DNA from: Brachynemurus nebulosus
Lineage: Eukaryota > Arthropoda > Insecta > Neuroptera > Myrmeleontidae
Assembly (NCBI GenBank): GCA_035578155.1
Contig: JAPWDM010000047.1
Location: 1,674,001 to 1,738,000, forward strand
DNA: 64,000 bases
Reading direction: 5' to 3'
A program made the translations under genes and the position numbers. Shown piece after piece: positions 20,030 through 31,453 of the stretch. Each line of letters opens with the position of its first letter. The first letter of the stretch is position 1. Below the pieces are notes generated by a model. That model saw only the letters and a list, made by a program, of their open reading frames with translations, was not told the origin of the DNA and ran no database searches.

Positions 20030-20560
20030 ATCGATAATTTTCGATAACGAAAAGTAGGTTCTGACAGTCGCAATACGTTCGGAATACCCACAACTTGCTT
20101 CGCTTAAGACTTCAAAAATTTCGTTATTTTAGAGCTACGACGCACCGGTTAGGAGATATTTACGATTCAAGTTTTCGATAGCGAAAGTTAACGAAAAATA
20201 GTTTTTTAAAAAATTGTTCTGCTACTGACCAGATCAATGGGACTAACAGAGCCTAAATTAACTAGTTATAACCAACTTATGACGAGTTACGCGGTATCGA
20301 TAATTTTCGATAACGAAAAGTAGGTTTTGACAGTCGCAATCCGTTCGGAATACCCACAACTTCCTTCGCTTAACCCTTCAAAAATTTCGTTATTTTTGAG
20401 CTACGACGCACCGTTTAGGAGATATTTACGATTAAAGTTTACGATTGCGAAAAGTAACGATTTGTCATTTTTTTAAAAATACACTATCGTTGATCAAATC
20501 AATGGGACTAATGGAGCCTAAATTCATCAATTATAAGCAGTTTATGATAAATAATAATTC
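20030..20560 (+). repeat. 267-bp tandem repeat with TTCGATAACGAAAAGTAGG motif
   Basis: Two units 267 bases apart (motif at 20041 and 20308). Each has CGATAATTTTCGATAACG, a GTTCGGAATACCCACAACTT segment and a GCTACGACGCACCG segment. The same family is present inverted at 56440-57095 inside another TIR element. Confidence 0.85.
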
Positions 20561-20569
20561 GTTATCTTT

Positions 20570-21340
20570 GTTGGTTCTCGAACAGAACATTCTAAAACTT
20601 TTGTTAAATATCTTTATTTAGTTTTTATAATAGTTCTTCTAATACTGATATTGGTTTTTCAACATCTTTATTAATTTTCGAATAGAAACTTTTGTCAAAT
20701 CTTCTCACCTGTATTTAATTTGTTTTTCGATGACTAAACAAATGGTGAAGTAAAATTTTCGTAATCTTTGTTGATTTCCAGATAGAACATTCTCGAACTT
20801 TCGTTAAATTTCGCTACATGGATCCTTTTTAATTAACTAATTCGATGGTGAAAACAAGTTTTGGTTATCTTATCTGATTTTCACATAGAATATTCTAGAA
20901 CTTTTACCGAATTTCAATTTTTGGTCACTTTTTTGATGAACAATCTGATGGTGATGCCAAATTTTCAATGACGAATTCTGCTATTTGGACACTTTTTTGA
21001 TGCTCAAACCAATGGTGAAGTTGGTTTTTGGCTATATTTTCTATTTTCAAAATAGAATATTCTCGAAGTTTTGCCGAATTCCGTTAATTGATCGCTTTTC
21101 GATGAAAAATTTGGTGGTGAAATCAGATATTCGATATTTTTTCTAATTTCCAAAAAGAATATTCTAGAACTTATTCTAAATATCGGTACTTGGTTACTTT
21201 TTCGTTGATCAATCTATTGGTTAAGGATTTTTATATCTTTTCTGATTATTGAAAGAATATTCTAGAACTTTTGCCAGATTTCGCTATTCAAGCATCTTTT
21301 CGATGACCAACCCAGTGGTGAAATCGAATTATGTAATAGT
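20570..21340 (+). repeat. Degenerate tandem array, unit about 115-130 bp
   Basis: At least six imperfect units, each containing AGAATATTCTAGAACTTTT-like sequence and a GATGxxxAAxxxxxTGGTGA segment. Diverged and without coding potential. Confidence 0.7.
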
Positions 21341-21884
21341 TTTAATTTATCTGCATCTTTGTACAAGAAATATCTCCTCATAAAAATTTACAAGACTACG
21401 CTCCTCTCATATATGTTTTTCAAACAATTCGATTTTTTGACAGGATGATTTATAGCTTCAGTGTATGAAAAAATTTTTTTCTTCAAATGGTTGTTTACAT
21501 AATTCACATGCAGTTGATCAAATTAAACTGTGTCCGTTCGTCGCGCGAGTGATGTTACAAACTTAAATTGAGCGACTATGTTATTCATATGAAATTTTAT
21601 TGTTTTCAAAACAAAATATATTTGTAGCGTACCTCTAGTTCCTGCCACAAAAACTATAGAGCGCATTTAGAAAAACTTGGTAAATGTATTTATGAAAAAT
21701 AGATAGATTATGTGCCGCTTCTAACGAATACGTTTTTTTGGCAATTTTTGACAGGATAATTTATGACCTGCAAAGGAATGGTCTGGCACAAAACTCGAAA
21801 AAGTGATTAAGTGGGAGAAGTTGAAAAATGTTAATTGAGGGGAAGAGTCTTATAAGAGGCAGTCTTATAACGGGTATTCGACTG

Positions 21885-23190
21885 TATAAAAAAGTCTATA
21901 TTACTCATGTATTACTATAGTTTTAAATATGACATTGGCTAACGGATACCTGAAATTAACTAATTAATTACTCAATAACTAGTTATAGTCACAAAACTTG
22001 TGAATGGTGTCACAAACATTCATAAACGATTTACAAACCATCGGAATGGGTCAAAGTTTTTTAAATAAATGTTAAAATTTGTAATTAATAAGTAAAGAAG
22101 TAAGGCGAGTTCAAAATTGAATATAGTTCTAAATAGTGCCAGCAGATATCGTACCTATGGATGTCATCTCGCAATTTTTATTATTTTTCTTAGAAAATAC
22201 GTTGTCACAAACGTTTTAATTGATAAATTAAGAATTCACAAACGATTTCTGATCGATTGAGTGTAAAAAAGTCCATATTACTCATATATTACTATAGTTT
22301 TAAATATGATGTTGGCTAACGGAAAGCTTTTAATTAATTTATGAATTACTCAATAACTAGGTAGTCACAAAACTTGTGAATGGTGTCGTCACAAACATTC
22401 ACAAACAATTTACATACGATTGGAATGGGTCAAAGTTTTTTAAATAAATGTTTATAATTGTAATTAATAAATATAGAACTTTTGGTGAATTCAAAATTGA
22501 AAATAGTTTTAAATAGTGCCAGCAGATATCGTACCTATGGATGTTATCTCCCAATTTTTATTATTTTTCTTAGGAAATACGTTGTCACAAACGTTTAATG
22601 GATAAATTAAGAATTCACAAACGATTTCTGATCGATTGAGTATAAAAAAGTCCATATTACTCATATATTACTATAGTTTTAAATATGATGTTGGCTAACG
22701 GAAAGCTTTTCATTACTCAATAACTAGGTAGTCACAAAACTTGTGAATGGTGTCAGAAACGTTCATAAACGATTTATAAACGATTGGAATGGGTCAAAGT
22801 TTTTTAAATAAATGTTAAAAATTTTAATTAATAAATAAAGAAGCAAGGCGAATTCAAAATTGCAAATAGTTCTAAATAGCGTCAGCAGATGTCGCAGCGT
22901 TGGATGTCATCTCGCAATTTTTATTGTTTTTTTTTTTGGAAAATACGTTGTCACAAACGTTTTAATTGATAAATTAAGAATTCACAAACGATTTCTGATC
23001 GATTGAGTATAAAAAAAGTCTATATTACTATAGTTTTGAATATTACGTTGGCTAACGGATACCATTTAATTAACTTATTAATTACTCAAAAACTAATTAG
23101 TCACAAAACTTGTGAATGGTGTCACAAACATTCACAAACGATCGGAATTGGTTTAGAGTAAGAAAATTAAAATTTTAAAATTAATGTTGG
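21885..23190 (+). repeat. Satellite array of about 370-bp units (remaining copies)
   Basis: The motif TGTGAATGGTG recurs near 22000, 22375, 22742 and 23110, spacing about 366-375 bases. The last unit is truncated, and TGTTGGCTAACGGATACAGGC at about 23185-23205 ends the array. Units differ by about 5-10 percent. The interval 23205-23457 that follows has no visible gene or repeat. Confidence 0.9.
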
Positions 23191-23769
23191 CTAACGGATA
23201 CAGGCTAGACGATCCGCAGAATTTTGATTTTAGTTTCCTTCTAGTGTTCTGTGGTGTAAACCATAGATATACAAGATACCAATTTCCTATTTCATAACTA
23301 CCGTGACCGCTGTCGCCAGCAAATGACGTCACAACGCAATCCCTACCAAACGATTATGATACATAAAACACATTATTACTTGAACACATCATTTGTATGT
23401 ACACAAATAGGTGAATGCGTTTGTAGAATATGGTGTATGTAAGACTGCGCATATATACAGTATACCCAGTGAACATTTTTCTGTAAATTTTATGTCACAG
23501 TGACAGAACTGAAAGTCACATGTTACATAACATGTGAGTCACATATGACTCACATGTAACTTACAGTTTCCCACTTATAAACGTAACAATGTGACGTAAC
23601 ATTGTTATGTTCTTGTTACGTTTTAGGAAAATATAACTTTGATGTTAACTTATAGATAAAAATTACGCCTTCTTTTTCAAAAAGCAAATTCAAAATTCCC
23701 TTTTTTGTTTCTTATTAACATTACATACACATATTACCAACTTATTGACATATACATACACCTAAATTA

Positions 23770-23880
23770 TTATTATTATTATTATTATTTTTGTTTACTG
23801 TTGCAGGATTCGAACCATTATCCAAGCTGGAGCATCTTTTAAATTATCGACAGTCTTAACCACTAGACCAAACTCACTTA
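23770..23880 (-). mobile_element. tRNA-derived SINE or tRNA pseudogene
   Basis: On the minus strand, TGGTCTAGTGG (A box, 23860-23870) and GGTTCGAATCC (B box, 23807-23817) are spaced as in a tRNA, with TTAAGAC following the A box. The intervening arms do not fold into a canonical cloverleaf, and an (AAT)n tail follows at 23769-23790. This combination fits a short tRNA-head SINE better than a functional tRNA. Confidence 0.65.
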
Positions 23881-24164
23881 TTTATTCTGATCGCTATATA
23901 TTTATATATATCACAAAATAGTAAATAAAGCCTTACAAGAATTTTCATAAAAGTTTCATTTTTAAATTAATATGTAACAAAATTAACGTTGTTTTAACGA
24001 CGTATTAATGTTGTTTTAATGAAATATCGCAATCAGGACTCTTTTGTTATGTTTTTGTGACGTATCAATATTAATAAAACATTCGTTCATCAATTTCATC
24101 CATCCATTTTTGTATAAGTCGATTTATGTTATTTGTTATATGGGTTATGGGGTTTTATATATAT

Positions 24165-24626
24165 AGTTATGTAACCATCACATCCGCCCTAACACTTAAT
24201 TAATTATATTATATTTTTATACATTTAATCAATATTTCTGTAATATTAAGAATTGTACAATGTATGTAGACAATAAGTAATAATTCATCCCATAAGGAAC
24301 TCATATAGATAATTATTTAATTTTTCATGTATCTAAAAATAACAAAAGCTTAATCATCAAAAACTACTAAATAATTAAATACAATGTATTGAGACAAAGG
24401 AATTGCAATGATATTATTTTACAGTTACATCTTTCTCATTTTTGCTTAATCAGCAATCTCTTTGTCTGAATTACTTATAAATAAGGTAACTCAGTGAGTT
24501 ATCTGATTTTTGTTCGATCTAGCTGGCAATAGTAACACCAGTCATATCATTGTAAAAACAATTTTGTATTTTTAAACTTAAAATAAATTTTTTAAAAACT
24601 AACTTTAATTGTTACGAAACGTAACT
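24165..24626 (+). repeat. 5' LTR of the errantivirus
   Basis: 462 bp, beginning AGTTATGTAACC and ending CGTAACT. It contains short TATAAATAAGG at about 24476-24486 and, about 27 bases later, a TTTTTGTTCGATCT segment that could mark the transcription start. No difference from the 3' LTR was seen on base-by-base reading. Confidence 0.95.
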
Positions 24627-24636
24627 GGCGCAGTCG
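24626..24636 (+). promoter_or_regulatory. Primer-binding site (tRNA-Ser type)
   Basis: TGGCGCAGTCG directly abuts (sharing the T of) the LTR end. It is complementary to the 3' end of insect tRNA-Ser, the primer used by the 17.6/297 branch of errantiviruses. Confidence 0.85.
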
Positions 24637-24895
24637 TTCGGATTGTTGTAAGCATTGTTACCGGTATTGGTGATATCGTGAGTTGTGGAATTGACGGTTT
24701 CTCAAGGAAACAATTCAATCTTAACGGCATATTAAGAATTGTGGTACACTTTGGTCAGCAGTGCGTGGATTTCAATCCTTCAATCAACAACGGATCTACG
24801 AGGAATGGAAATTTACTGGAGCATTCTGTAAGTAGAGTAAATTGCATATTTTTCGCTGCTTATATATTTTTTGTTCCTGCTTTTTCCTTTTTCGT

Positions 24896-26323
24896 ATGTC
24901 TTTCATCGTAAAATCAGAATTGTTTAAATTATCACACAGACCATATCCTAGATCGAAAATCCCTCAACTAAACGGCGCAGAAAACGCAATAGTTGAGTCA
25001 AACGTGAGCATATCGGAGGATACGATAAGCAACGTTAATTTAGATTTAATTAGTAATAGTAATATTGAAACAGTTCAATCAAATAATTTAAATACAAATA
25101 CAAATAATTCAATTAGTTTAGAAAGTTTAGATTTTAACAAATATTATAATAATACAAAAATGCAAGTAAACGAAAATGCAGTTAGTGGCTTCTCACAAGT
25201 GCTCGAAGCATTTAGAATACCGGATCCAATTAAATTCCTACCTGAATTTAATGGAAATCCGAGAACACTGCATGATTTTATTGAAAATGTAGATGAAATC
25301 ATAGCATGTGTAAGTGTCGATTGGACACAGGGATACGGTAAATTGTGGATACGGGCTATCCGTAATAAAATCGTAGGAGAGGCTAACGAAATTTTAAACA
25401 TGTACGGTACTCCGACAGATTGGCAATCAATCAAAGCAAATCTAATTTCACATTATGCAGACAAACGAAACGAGACAAACTTAATTAGGGAACTTTATAG
25501 TCTAAAACAAAATCAAAATCAGAAAATGGAAGAATTTTATGCGAAAGTTATCGAAATACTTTCTTCATTAGTTAACTTCACTAAATTAAACGAAAATGAT
25601 TCCATTGCAATAAATTCTAAATTACAATTATTTAAAAATTTGGCAAAAGATGTATTTTTAGCTGGACTTAGAGAACCTATTGGATCAGTCGTACGTGCAC
25701 GAAACCCAGACACAATTCAAAACGCATTTGAATACGCTATCAAAGAGCAAAATATTCACTACCATCAAAAATCATATCAACAAATTACAGTTAAACCTCC
25801 AATATCCGCACCTGTACCGATTAGAACACACAATTTTCATAATCCTCTACAATACCAAAAACAGTTTACCACACATACACCGTTTAACACACAAAATAAT
25901 ATTCAACAAACGCGACCATTTTATACACAAAATAATAATCAACAATTTCGACAATTCAACACACAAAATAATACAAAACAGTTACCGCGACCAACACCTA
26001 TGGACTTAGGCAGTAATAGGTTAAGCATTAGACAACCTAACACACAACAGCAACAATCACGCCCTAATTTTCAACAACAACAACAACAACAACCATTTAG
26101 ACGTAATATTTTCCAACCCCAAAGTAGACCGACTTTTGCTTCAAACGAACTTTTTAACACAGAAGCATCAGGATTTAGTTCATTAGACGAATACGTAGTT
26201 GACGAAAATTATGACGAAAACAGTTATTTGGTAGACGAATACGAACAGACAGACCAAAATAATCAAAACGAGATCGATGATCAAAATTTTCGGTTAATCT
26301 CGGACAACAATTTGGATACATAG
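24896..26323 (+). CDS. gag: Errantivirus Gag polyprotein
   Basis: From the first ATG at 24896 the product is 475 aa. Residues of about 90-290 form a helical capsid-like region with the retrotransposon-gag pattern (FLPEFNGNPRTLHDFI, IRAIRNKIVGEANE, LKQNQNQKMEEFYAKV). The C-terminal third is low-complexity Gln/Asn/Pro/Arg with TMAT-like PTPMDL and no CCHC knuckle, as is usual in this group. The last 43 nucleotides overlap pol in the -1 frame. The 270 bases between the primer site and the ATG are the untranslated leader. Confidence 0.92.
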   Translation: MSFIVKSELFKLSHRPYPRSKIPQLNGAENAIVESNVSISEDTISNVNLDLISNSNIETVQSNNLNTNTNNSISLESLDFNKYYNNTKMQVNENAVSGFSQVLEAFRIPDPIKFLPEFNGNPRTLHDFIENVDEIIACVSVDWTQGYGKLWIRAIRNKIVGEANEILNMYGTPTDWQSIKANLISHYADKRNETNLIRELYSLKQNQNQKMEEFYAKVIEILSSLVNFTKLNENDSIAINSKLQLFKNLAKDVFLAGLREPIGSVVRARNPDTIQNAFEYAIKEQNIHYHQKSYQQITVKPPISAPVPIRTHNFHNPLQYQKQFTTHTPFNTQNNIQQTRPFYTQNNNQQFRQFNTQNNTKQLPRPTPMDLGSNRLSIRQPNTQQQQSRPNFQQQQQQQPFRRNIFQPQSRPTFASNELFNTEASGFSSLDEYVVDENYDENSYLVDEYEQTDQNNQNEIDDQNFRLISDNNLDT

Positions 26324-29300
26324 ATTTAAATCTTCATGAATCTACTTTACCCTATATACATATTACTGACCAAAAAGACTGTACACCCTTAAAATTTTTA
26401 ATTGACACTGGTTCTTCAAATTCTTTCCTTAATCCTGAATTAGTTCATCCAGACCTTACAACTGAAATTAAACCTACCACTATTAAATCACTTTTAGGAT
26501 CATATAATGTTACAAAAAAGGCAAAATTACCCATTTTTAGTGAGTTCAATCAAACTGGTACAATAGATTTTCTTCTTTTACGATTTCACGGTTATTTTGA
26601 CGGACTTATTGGACTTGACATACTTAATCAACTTCAAGCTCAAATTGATATTCCCGGTAAACGATTAATAACACCATTTTCTACAAATAGATTGTTGTTC
26701 AAACCCAACATCACAAGTGGCATACACATAATTGAACCAAATTGTAAACAATTAGTCAAAATTCCAACAGACGTACAATCAGGCGACGTATTAGTACATG
26801 ACATAAAAATTCAAAATAAATTTTCGATTCCTTCTGGCGTATACAATGTTAAAGATTGGCATATTCTCGCACCTGTTTTAAATCACACAAACAGTGCACA
26901 AAAATTTTTAATCGAACAGCCACTGAAAGTAGAAATTTTAAATCACGAAATTATTGACTGTAACTTTAACCAATTTCAAACTGATAACGACACGGAATTA
27001 CCCCCGATCGAATCTCTTATTAGGACCGAACATTTAAATAGCGAAGAAAGACAAGCTTTGTTTAAACTTTGTCGTAAATATGAGGATGTTTTTTATAAAG
27101 AGGGTCAAGATCTTTCATTTACGAATAAAATTAAACATGAAATAAAAACCACTGACGATCTACCCGTTTATACCAAATCCTATCGGTATCCTTATATTCA
27201 TAAGGAAGAGGTTAAGAAGCAAATTGATAAGATGCTCCATCAAGGCATCATAAGACCAAGCTATTCTCCTTGGAGTAGTCCAATTTGGATAGTTCCTAAA
27301 AAACTAGACCAAAGCGGAGTACGAAAATGGCGATTAGTGGTGGACTATAGGAAACTTAACGAAAAAACTATAGGGGATAAATATCCAATCCCAAACATCA
27401 CAGATATACTAGACAAACTTGGTAAATGCATGTATTTCACTACTCTAGACTTAGCATCTGGTTTCCATCAGATAGAAGTTCATCCTAGGGACATTGAGAA
27501 AACTGCTTTTACTGTAGACCATGGACATTTCGAACATGTTCGCATGCCATTTGGACTAAAAAACGCTCCATCAACTTTCCAAAGAGTTATGGATAACGTT
27601 CTAAAAGATCTACAAGGTACAATTTGTCTTGTATACATGGATGATATAATTATCTTTTCCACTTCGCTTCAAGAACATATTATTAATCTCGATAAAGTTT
27701 TTAGCAGACTAAAAGACGCAAATTTAAAAATTCAATTAGATAAAAGCGAATTTCTAAAACGGGAAGTAGCTTTTCTGGGACACATAGTATCAGAAGCAGG
27801 TGTAAAACCTAATCCTGATAAAGTAGCTGCTATTAGGAAATTCCCTGTACCAAAAACACAAAAAGATATTAAATCTTTTCTGGGACTTCTTGGATACTAC
27901 AGGAAATTTATTAAAGACTTCGCTAGGTTAACAAAACCAATGACTAAATGTTTGAAGAAAGGTGAAACAGTTAAACATACACCTGAGTTCCTTAAATGTT
28001 TCGAAACATGTAAGGACCTCTTGACAAACGACCCAATCCTTGCCTATCCAGACTTTAACAAAGAATTTATTTTGACAACGGACGCAAGCAATGTAGCAAT
28101 CGGAGCAGTCCTTTCCCAAGGACCTATTGGTAAAGATAACCCAATATGTTACGCTTCTAGGACCTTAACCGACTCAGAATCGCATTACTCTACCATAGAA
28201 AAAGAACTTTTATCGATCGTATGGGCAACCAAATATTTCAGGCCTTACTTATACGGACGAAAATTTACCATAATTACTGACCATCAACCACTCAGATGGC
28301 TCATGTCACTTAAAGAACCAAACAGTAAATTAGTAAGATGGCGACTTAAACTTGAAGAATTTGACTACAAAATTATACACAAACCAGGTCGACAAAATAC
28401 TAACGCAGACGCCCTCTCACGAATTATAATTGACAGTAACCCCCATACTAATGACGATTCTACGCAAGACACTTCTACACAAGACACTTCTACACAAACA
28501 GTACATAGTGCATCAGAGGATGATACCTCCTTAATTAGAATCTCGGAAAACCCCCTTAATGATTTTAAAAATCAATTAATCATATTAAAAGATGAAAACA
28601 TTCAAACTGCAACTAAACGCAAATTCCAAATTCTTTTTAATACACGTCGACGTATTACAATTACACTTTCTGCTGACGACGACGATATTTTAATCTCAGT
28701 TATAAAAGAAAACATTCCACCGAAGGTAACTTTAGCTATATACTGTCCTGATGACGAATTATTTATTAAAATTCAAAGAATATATTCTGATTATTTCTCT
28801 CAAGGTAAACAGTACAAAATTATTCGAGCAACTAAACTATTAGAAGACGTTTTAGAAGATGACCAACAAGACGAATTAATAAAAAAGTATCATGACTTTA
28901 GACATACAGGAATTAACGAAACTTTTAACCATATTAGAAGAGAACATTACTTTCCAAATTTAAAATCAAAAATTTCTTATTATGTTAATAATTGTAAACT
29001 GTGTAACGAAAATAAATATGACAGACGACCACCAAAACAAAATTTTGAATTAACAGAAACACCGTCACAGCCACTCGAAATTGTACACATTGATATATTT
29101 TATTTGGACAAATTAATATATTTAACAATTGTAGATAAATTTTCACGTTTTGGCCAAGCATACCCAATCGAAACAAGAAATACATCCCATATCCTTGAGG
29201 CTCTAGCACAATACATATCCCAATACGGTAGTCCTAAAAATATTGTAGTCGATTCAGAAAAAGGATTTGACTCAATACGTTTTCGACAATTTTGTGACAC

Positions 29301-29931
29301 GTATAGTATTAATATACACATAACAGCTGTTAGAAGTTCAACATCAAATTCTCCTGTAGAGAGATTCCATTCTTCTATCCTTGAAAAATATCGTATCACA
29401 CATGCAACTGATAAAAGCAGCTCAGCTGATTTAAAAATGCTACATACAGTTTTTGTTTACAATAATTCAATTCATACCGCGATTAAATGTACACCATATG
29501 AATTATTTTTCGGACGTAAATATGACATTAAATTAACTGCCGATCCAGCAATAGTACAACAAGAACGCGAAAAATTTCAACGTGAATCTTATCAGAACCA
29601 AATTCAACAAAAAGAAAACAAAATTAATACTCTAAATAGTAATCGCGAATCCCCAATTGATTATAAAGAAAAACAAACTACATATTTTCAGGAAAATAAA
29701 CATAATTCCAAATTACACCCAAAATTTAAACAAATTACAGTAAAAACTAATAATAAGGTAACGGTAACAGACGACAAAAATCGTAAAATCCCAAAACAAA
29801 AATTAAGACGACCTTTGTTACAGGGCAATATTAACAATAATGACAACGGTGACGACACAGAAAATCGAGATACGCGACCTAACGAACAACCCGGGACTAG
29901 TGGCTATAGAACTAGGACAAGCCAAACTTAA
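26281..29931 (+). CDS. pol: Errantivirus Pol: protease, reverse transcriptase, RNase H, integrase
   Basis: The frame opens after TGA at 26278 and overlaps gag; it lies in the -1 frame, so it is expected to be made by ribosomal frameshifting. Protease with DTGSSNSF at about 26401; RT with YMDD at 27633-27644 and the VPKK and DLASGFHQ segments; RNase H with TTDAS at about 28076 and TDHQPLRW; integrase with an HHCC zinc region (28889-29005) and a DDE core whose aspartates lie in HIDIF and VVDSEKGF and glutamate in SPVERFHS. No chromodomain. The C-terminal tail is basic and overlaps the env start by 92 nucleotides. All catalytic motifs are present. Confidence 0.95.
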   Translation, partial: SKFSVNLGQQFGYIDLNLHESTLPYIHITDQKDCTPLKFLIDTGSSNSFLNPELVHPDLTTEIKPTTIKSLLGSYNVTKKAKLPIFSEFNQTGTIDFLLLRFHGYFDGLIGLDILNQLQAQIDIPGKRLITPFSTNRLLFKPNITSGIHIIEPNCKQLVKIPTDVQSGDVLVHDIKIQNKFSIPSGVYNVKDWHILAPVLNHTNSAQKFLIEQPLKVEILNHEIIDCNFNQFQTDNDTELPPIESLIRTEHLNSEERQALFKLCRKYEDVFYKEGQDLSFTNKIKHEIKTTDDLPVYTKSYRYPYIHKEEVKKQIDKMLHQGIIRPSYSPWSSPIWIVPKKLDQSGVRKWRLVVDYRKLNEKTIGDKYPIPNITDILDKLGKCMYFTTLDLASGFHQIEVHPRDIEKTAFTVDHGHFEHVRMPFGLKNAPSTFQRVMDNVLKDLQGTICLVYMDDIIIFSTSLQEHIINLDKVFSRLKDANLKIQLDKSEFLKREVAFLGHIVSEAGVKPNPDKVAAIRKFPVPKTQKDIKSFLGLLGYYRKFIKDFARLTKPMTKCLKKGETVKHTPEFLKCFETCKDLLTNDPILAYPDFNKEFILTTDASNVAIGAVLSQGPIGKDNPICYASRTLTDSESHYSTIEKELLSIVWATKYFRPYLYGRKFTIITDHQPLRWLMSLKEPNSKLVRWRLKLEEFDYKIIHKPGRQNTNADALSRIIIDSNPHTNDDSTQDTSTQDTSTQTVHSASEDDTSLIRISENPLNDFKNQLIILKDENIQTATKRKFQILFNTRRRITITLSADDDDILISVIKENIPPKVTLAIYCPDDELFIKIQRIYSDYFSQGKQYKIIRATKLLEDVLEDDQQDELIKKYHDFRHTGINETFNHIRREHYFPNLKSKISYYVNNCKLCNENKYDRRPPKQNFELTETPSQPLEIVHIDIFYLDKLIYLTIVDKFSRFGQAYPIETRNTSHILEALAQYISQYGSPKNIVVDSEKGFDSIRFRQFCDTYSINIHITAVRSSTSNSPVERFHSSILEKYRITHATDKSSSADLKMLHTVFVYNNSIHTAIKCTPYELFFGRKYDIKLTADPAIVQQEREKFQRESYQNQIQQKENKINTLNSNRESPIDYKEKQTTYFQENKHNSKLHPKFKQITVKTNNKVTVTDDKNRKIPKQKLRRPLLQGNINNNDNGDDTENRDTRPNEQPGTSGYRTRTSQT
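26284..26290 (+). promoter_or_regulatory. -1 ribosomal frameshift slippery site
   Basis: A AAT TTT in the gag frame is a canonical X XXY YYZ heptamer, located inside the 43-base gag-pol overlap, four bases after the pol frame opens. It is the only such heptamer I find in the overlap. Confidence 0.8.
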
Positions 29932-31453
29932 TCAAGAATTTAGCAAATTTATACACATAATTAACCTTACAAATTATAGAGAAAATATAGATAAAATTGG
30001 CAATTCATTAAAATATTTAAACGAAGACGATCAACTGTTGACTAACACGACTATCAAAAACATAATTCAGTTAAAATTTAAAGAACTTAAAACTATTTTT
30101 AAACAAATTTACCCAAAGCGTACAAAACGGGCCCTTGTCAGTGCCTTAGGGTCAATCATCAAAACTATAACTGGTAACATGGACGAAGAAGACGCGTTAG
30201 CGATAAATAAAGAAATAAATAATTTAAAAATCAATCAACACAATTTAATTTCGGGGAATAACAAACAGATCAAAATCAATGAAATTATGATTGAACGTTT
30301 TAATAACATATCAAACCATATAAACATTCAGCAAGATGCAATAAATAAAATTCTCTCTACAATGAAAACACAAGTATCTGGTAGTTTAACAAATCGTGAA
30401 CAAAATTTTCTAAATTCAATACAACACGCTTATCATATAATTTATAATATCGACCTCTTGTATTCACATTTGGTTCAACTAGCTCAAGCTCTAAATTTGG
30501 CAAAACTCAATGTACTTCCTACCTTAATATTAACTCCTGACGAATTGGACCATGCATATAAAATCTTAAAATCCCAACGGTTACCTATTAATTCCTTACA
30601 TCAAGTATACGAATTATTAACCTTCCAAGCCTATTATAATGATACCAACATTATATTCAACATTCGCATCCCTATTTTCGAAAACGATACTTACAAATTG
30701 AACCTTTTGGAACCATTACCCACTAAAAACAAATCTATATTAATTCCCTATCCCTATATCCTAAGCGGAAAATATGTAAGTTACTTTTCACAGAAAGAAT
30801 GCTCACGGCTAAATAAAATCTACATCTGTGACAAAGAAGATCTAATTAAGTTACCTACATCAGATCACTGCTTTAACTATGCAATTCGTGGACAAATTGG
30901 AAGTTGCATCTACGAGGAATTCGACGAACAAACAATGGTCAAACGTTTAACACCACAACACGTTATATTGAAAAACGTAAAAAATCAATCAATTTCAACT
31001 ACTTGCGGTATTAACCAACGGTTCGTAAAAGGAACAATACTCATCTATTTTCACCAATGTGAAATTGTCATAAACAACGTCGTGTACAAAAACCAAGAAC
31101 TTAATAAAACACAACAACTTCATATATTACCTCTACACGAACTCCAAATTAAAGAACAAAAATTGTTACCTAAAATCAACCTGCAAAAACTCAATTCCTA
31201 CCACATCGAAAATAGACAAGAAATAGAAGAATTCAAATCCAAAACAACCCTACATATATCCGGGGTATATATAGCATTCGGCATCGTAATAGCAACATTT
31301 ATTATATTCATTGTGATAAAATATATCAGAAATAAATGGAAATCGAAAAATTCATCACCTACAACACAAATAAATTATTTGCCGTCTGGCCATCCCAATG
31401 AACCAAAGCTCATATGGTCTAGGCCAGAAAGTCAGAGGGGAGGAGTTATGTAA
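29840..31453 (+). CDS. env: Errantivirus envelope glycoprotein
   Basis: A 537-aa ORF overlapping the pol end. A dibasic furin-type site (KRTKR, about residue 98) is followed directly by a small-residue, fusion-peptide-like stretch, and a single hydrophobic anchor of about 25 residues lies near residues 475-500, followed by a basic cytoplasmic tail. Conserved-looking cysteines lie in residues 310-420. This is the layout of insect errantivirus and baculovirus F-type fusion proteins. From the first ATG no N-terminal signal peptide is apparent, so the leader is probably added by splicing, as in other errantiviruses, or is missing. The ORF has no internal stops. Confidence 0.9.
   Translation: MTTVTTQKIEIRDLTNNPGLVAIELGQAKLNQEFSKFIHIINLTNYRENIDKIGNSLKYLNEDDQLLTNTTIKNIIQLKFKELKTIFKQIYPKRTKRALVSALGSIIKTITGNMDEEDALAINKEINNLKINQHNLISGNNKQIKINEIMIERFNNISNHINIQQDAINKILSTMKTQVSGSLTNREQNFLNSIQHAYHIIYNIDLLYSHLVQLAQALNLAKLNVLPTLILTPDELDHAYKILKSQRLPINSLHQVYELLTFQAYYNDTNIIFNIRIPIFENDTYKLNLLEPLPTKNKSILIPYPYILSGKYVSYFSQKECSRLNKIYICDKEDLIKLPTSDHCFNYAIRGQIGSCIYEEFDEQTMVKRLTPQHVILKNVKNQSISTTCGINQRFVKGTILIYFHQCEIVINNVVYKNQELNKTQQLHILPLHELQIKEQKLLPKINLQKLNSYHIENRQEIEEFKSKTTLHISGVYIAFGIVIATFIIFIVIKYIRNKWKSKNSSPTTQINYLPSGHPNEPKLIWSRPESQRGGVM
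31434..31443 (+). promoter_or_regulatory. Polypurine tract
   Basis: AGAGGGGAGG ends exactly at the base before the 3' LTR and lies inside the last codons of env, as expected for plus-strand priming. Confidence 0.9.

Larger units (their letters stand above)
19320..21884. mobile_element. 2.57-kb TIR element with TA target duplication (pogo/Tc1-like ends, non-autonomous)
   Basis: Ends are 24-bp inverted repeats beginning CAGTCGAATACCCGTTATAA. TA flanks both ends (19318-19319 and 21885-21886), and removal of the element restores the satellite sequence as in intact units, which proves the insertion. TA duplication and CAGT-type ends fit the Tc1/mariner-pogo superfamily. No transposase frame survives. 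The inside holds two tandem repeat families rather than a gene, so it is non-autonomous. Confidence 0.88.

Noticed and set aside
23807..23870. Functional tRNA gene
   Set aside because: A and B boxes are good but acceptor and anticodon arms do not pair, and an (AAT)n tail follows; SINE preferred.
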